The notes under the pieces: generated by a model
Database searches by the model: none
What the model saw: the letters and a program-made list of their open reading frames with translations, nothing else
What the model was told of the DNA's origin: nothing
Shown: one piece after another, positions 62,373 to 64,000 of the stretch
How the letters are laid out: every line of letters starts with the position of its first letter
How positions within the stretch are numbered: the first letter of the stretch is position 1
Position numbers and translations under genes: made by a program
From: Monarcha castaneiventris obscurior
Taxonomy: Eukaryota > Chordata > Aves > Passeriformes > Monarchidae
Direction: 5' to 3'
Length of the DNA: 64,000 bases
Assembly: GCA_026261815.1 (NCBI GenBank)
Contig: JAMPIT010000258.1
Span: 19,238,501 to 19,302,500 of the forward strand

Positions 62373-63102
62373 GTAAGTGCCAAACAGGGCAGACGGTCCG
62401 TCTGAGTTTTACAACTAAAGCAAAAAGTTGCAAAGGAGAGGTTCCTTGAGGAGAGAAAAAAAGGGGGGGGGGGAAGTTACTCTTCCCCTGAACAATCAAA
62501 AAAAAAATCCACTCTTGGAACACTTTTAAATGATGTTTAAAGCCATGTGCAGCCCTGAGGTTCACATCAGTATCACCGTCTTTCCCTAACACTTTAAATA
62601 ACCTACTGTAACCACAGTTCATATAATTAATCCTGGTGTGTCTGCTAATGAGGCTAAACATGAGTGTGAAACACTTCTGACTCTTAATCTGGTGTCATAA
62701 GCACTGGATAATCTTTAAAGCTTTACGAACAAGGTGAAGGACTATAGAAAACAGTGCAGCTGTTTTGTAGCTGCTTATTTAATGTTTGTGTTGATTCTAA
62801 AGCTTTGTACCTGTGTTTTTGCACCGCTTCTTTTTAACCTTTTTTGAAAAGCTCCAAAACTAATATGCTAAATATGCCCCTGTTTGTGCCTGATCCTGAA
62901 ACCTGAGAAAACCGCATTCTCAGTAGTAAGTAGTATTCCATACAAGATGCTTACAGGAATGAGACTGCAGTCTTATGTAGCAGCAAATTAAATAAAGAGA
63001 GTATTTGGTTTCCATGGAAACCAGTGTTTGTTTTTCTTTATATTGTTCTTTACGACTTTCATGTGTAACCCTTAATAAAATCAAGTATTTCATTGGTGTT
63101 TT
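62373..63102. other. Non-coding flank upstream of CDC14A
   Basis: AT-rich DNA starting with an 11-base G-run (62463-62473). No coding exon is seen. It separates the CDC14A promoter from the putative terminal exon and its poly(A) signal. Confidence 0.6.
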
Positions 63103-63108
63103 TTTATT
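63103..63108 (-). terminator. Candidate poly(A) signal for the unidentified minus-strand gene
   Basis: AATAAA on the minus strand about 73 nt beyond the stop at 63181. U-rich sequence follows. This supports reading 63181-63355 as a terminal exon. Confidence 0.4.
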
Positions 63109-63180
63109 TACAATTCTCTGAGGGGTACTATATCCCGTGAAAGAGAAGGGATATTAAGGTATATTGTCCAGAACCGCAGT

Positions 63181-63355
63181 TTAATGCCTTTTTTTACTCA
63201 GACTTTCACTACAGTTCAATGTAACACCTTTCTCAGTCAGTGCTGCACTCTTCTTAAGGGGAATTTGAATGAGCATGGTTGAAACAGCCTTAGCAATGCT
63301 CTCTTCAGCAACAGAAGCAAAGATGGAACAGCCTACTATCCAGTATCCAGAATCC
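63181..63355 (-). CDS. Putative terminal coding exon of an unidentified gene
   Basis: A good acceptor (CTCTGTTTCTAG) is followed by 57 open codons and a TAA, entered in phase 2, starting DSGYWIVGCSIF and ending SLSKKRH. A poly(A) signal follows at 63103-63108. Together this looks like the last exon of a minus-strand gene whose body lies beyond the right edge. In human the next gene upstream of CDC14A is RTCA, but I cannot show that this sequence matches the RTCA C-terminus. It could also be a terminal exon of another gene, an alternative exon or a chance combination. Confidence 0.35.
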
Positions 63356-64000
63356 CTAGAAACAGAGTTTGTGTTAAAGCCTAAGATATGTAAACCCATC
63401 TAGCTAGACTGGTGAATCTAGGAGGCAAATATGATTAGAAGCTGAAGCCCAGCTGTCAAATGTTTGTATACTGCTTATATGTCTTCTGCAAAGTTGCAAA
63501 TACTGTTTTCGTTGCATAAAAGTTCTCGTTTGTGGCAATTAGCTGCAGCCTTTGTAAGCGTCAGAAATAAACTAACATTTCTTTTCCTCCCTGTAAAAAT
63601 ACGTGCAAAATAGTCTCTGTGTTTTTTCAATTCCAGTATTGTGTCTCATAGCTATTAGTTAATGAATTTCACTTTGCAAATGCTAGCTTTAAGAATATTT
63701 TCAACTAGTACAACTTTGGTATTCTAATCAATATTATGTACTCGTTTTAACATTTGAGATCAAATATCAAGGCTGCAGTGACATCTTGTGGCATTTTTTG
63801 TGAAGAAGCAATTTTCTTGTCCTGTTTTATCATTTTAGCACTATATCCTGATTTTTTGTCAAGGATTTTTTAAATATAGATTTTAGGTACTATGTTTAAA
63901 ACCCCGTGTTGCATTAACAGTAATTTCAACAAAACATTCAGAGGTGGTGATGATTGTTTGGACTCCAAAATATTTCTAAATTACATATAGATAATCTCTC
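63356..64000. other. Right-edge non-coding sequence
   Basis: AT-rich DNA with no recognised exon or repeat. If 63181-63355 is a real terminal exon, this is its preceding intron. Confidence 0.5.

Noticed and set aside
61444..62661. A 405-codon minus-strand frame upstream of CDC14A
   Set aside because: It is out of frame with the CDC14A N-terminus, Arg/Ala/Pro-rich and unlike any protein I know. The island's lack of stop codons explains it.
63181..63355. Assigning the putative terminal exon to RTCA
   Set aside because: Only a faint resemblance (a KKS and a later Cys) could be seen when compared with the RTCA C-terminus as I recall it. That is too little to name the gene, though synteny would fit.

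Overview
The window is nuclear DNA from a vertebrate, most likely a bird. It carries large spliced genes with GT-AG introns, AT-rich introns, two CpG islands, and degraded CR1 LINE fragments as the only recognisable interspersed repeats. I see no bacterial, phage, viral or CRISPR features. The gene content matches the segment of human 1p21 that holds CDC14A and GPR88, here in reverse orientation: both genes lie on the minus strand, with CDC14A upstream of GPR88.

Layout from left to right. 1-3780 is intergenic DNA beyond the 3' end of GPR88, with two short perfect tandem duplications. 3781-5170 is a CpG island containing the intronless GPR88 coding region (4099-5163, minus, 354 aa), an orphan class A GPCR. 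5164-10030 holds the GPR88 upstream flank and the probable CDC14A 3' UTR. 10031-61442 is CDC14A (minus). I rebuilt all 16 coding exons from splice sites, reading phase and similarity to the known protein. The phases join without a break into 594 codons plus a stop, including the split active-site loop (Cys281, Arg287) and a 30-nt last coding exon 8.35 kb beyond the previous one. 60930-62350 is the CDC14A CpG-island promoter, with paired CCAAT boxes and a strong plus-strand splice donor that suggests divergent transcription. 63181-63355 looks like the terminal exon of another minus-strand gene that I cannot identify; in human the next gene on this side is RTCA.

CDC14A is a dual-specificity phosphatase that acts on proline-directed phosphosites. 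GPR88 is a Gi/o-coupled orphan receptor of the striatum. They are syntenic neighbours, and nothing in the sequence suggests that they work together. Most of the window is intron. The observations most worth checking are the possible second CDC14A C-terminus, the in-frame upstream AUG, the divergent promoter, a G-rich hexamer array in intron 1, two perfect hairpins in introns, and the unidentified terminal exon. I found no evidence for a new biological system.
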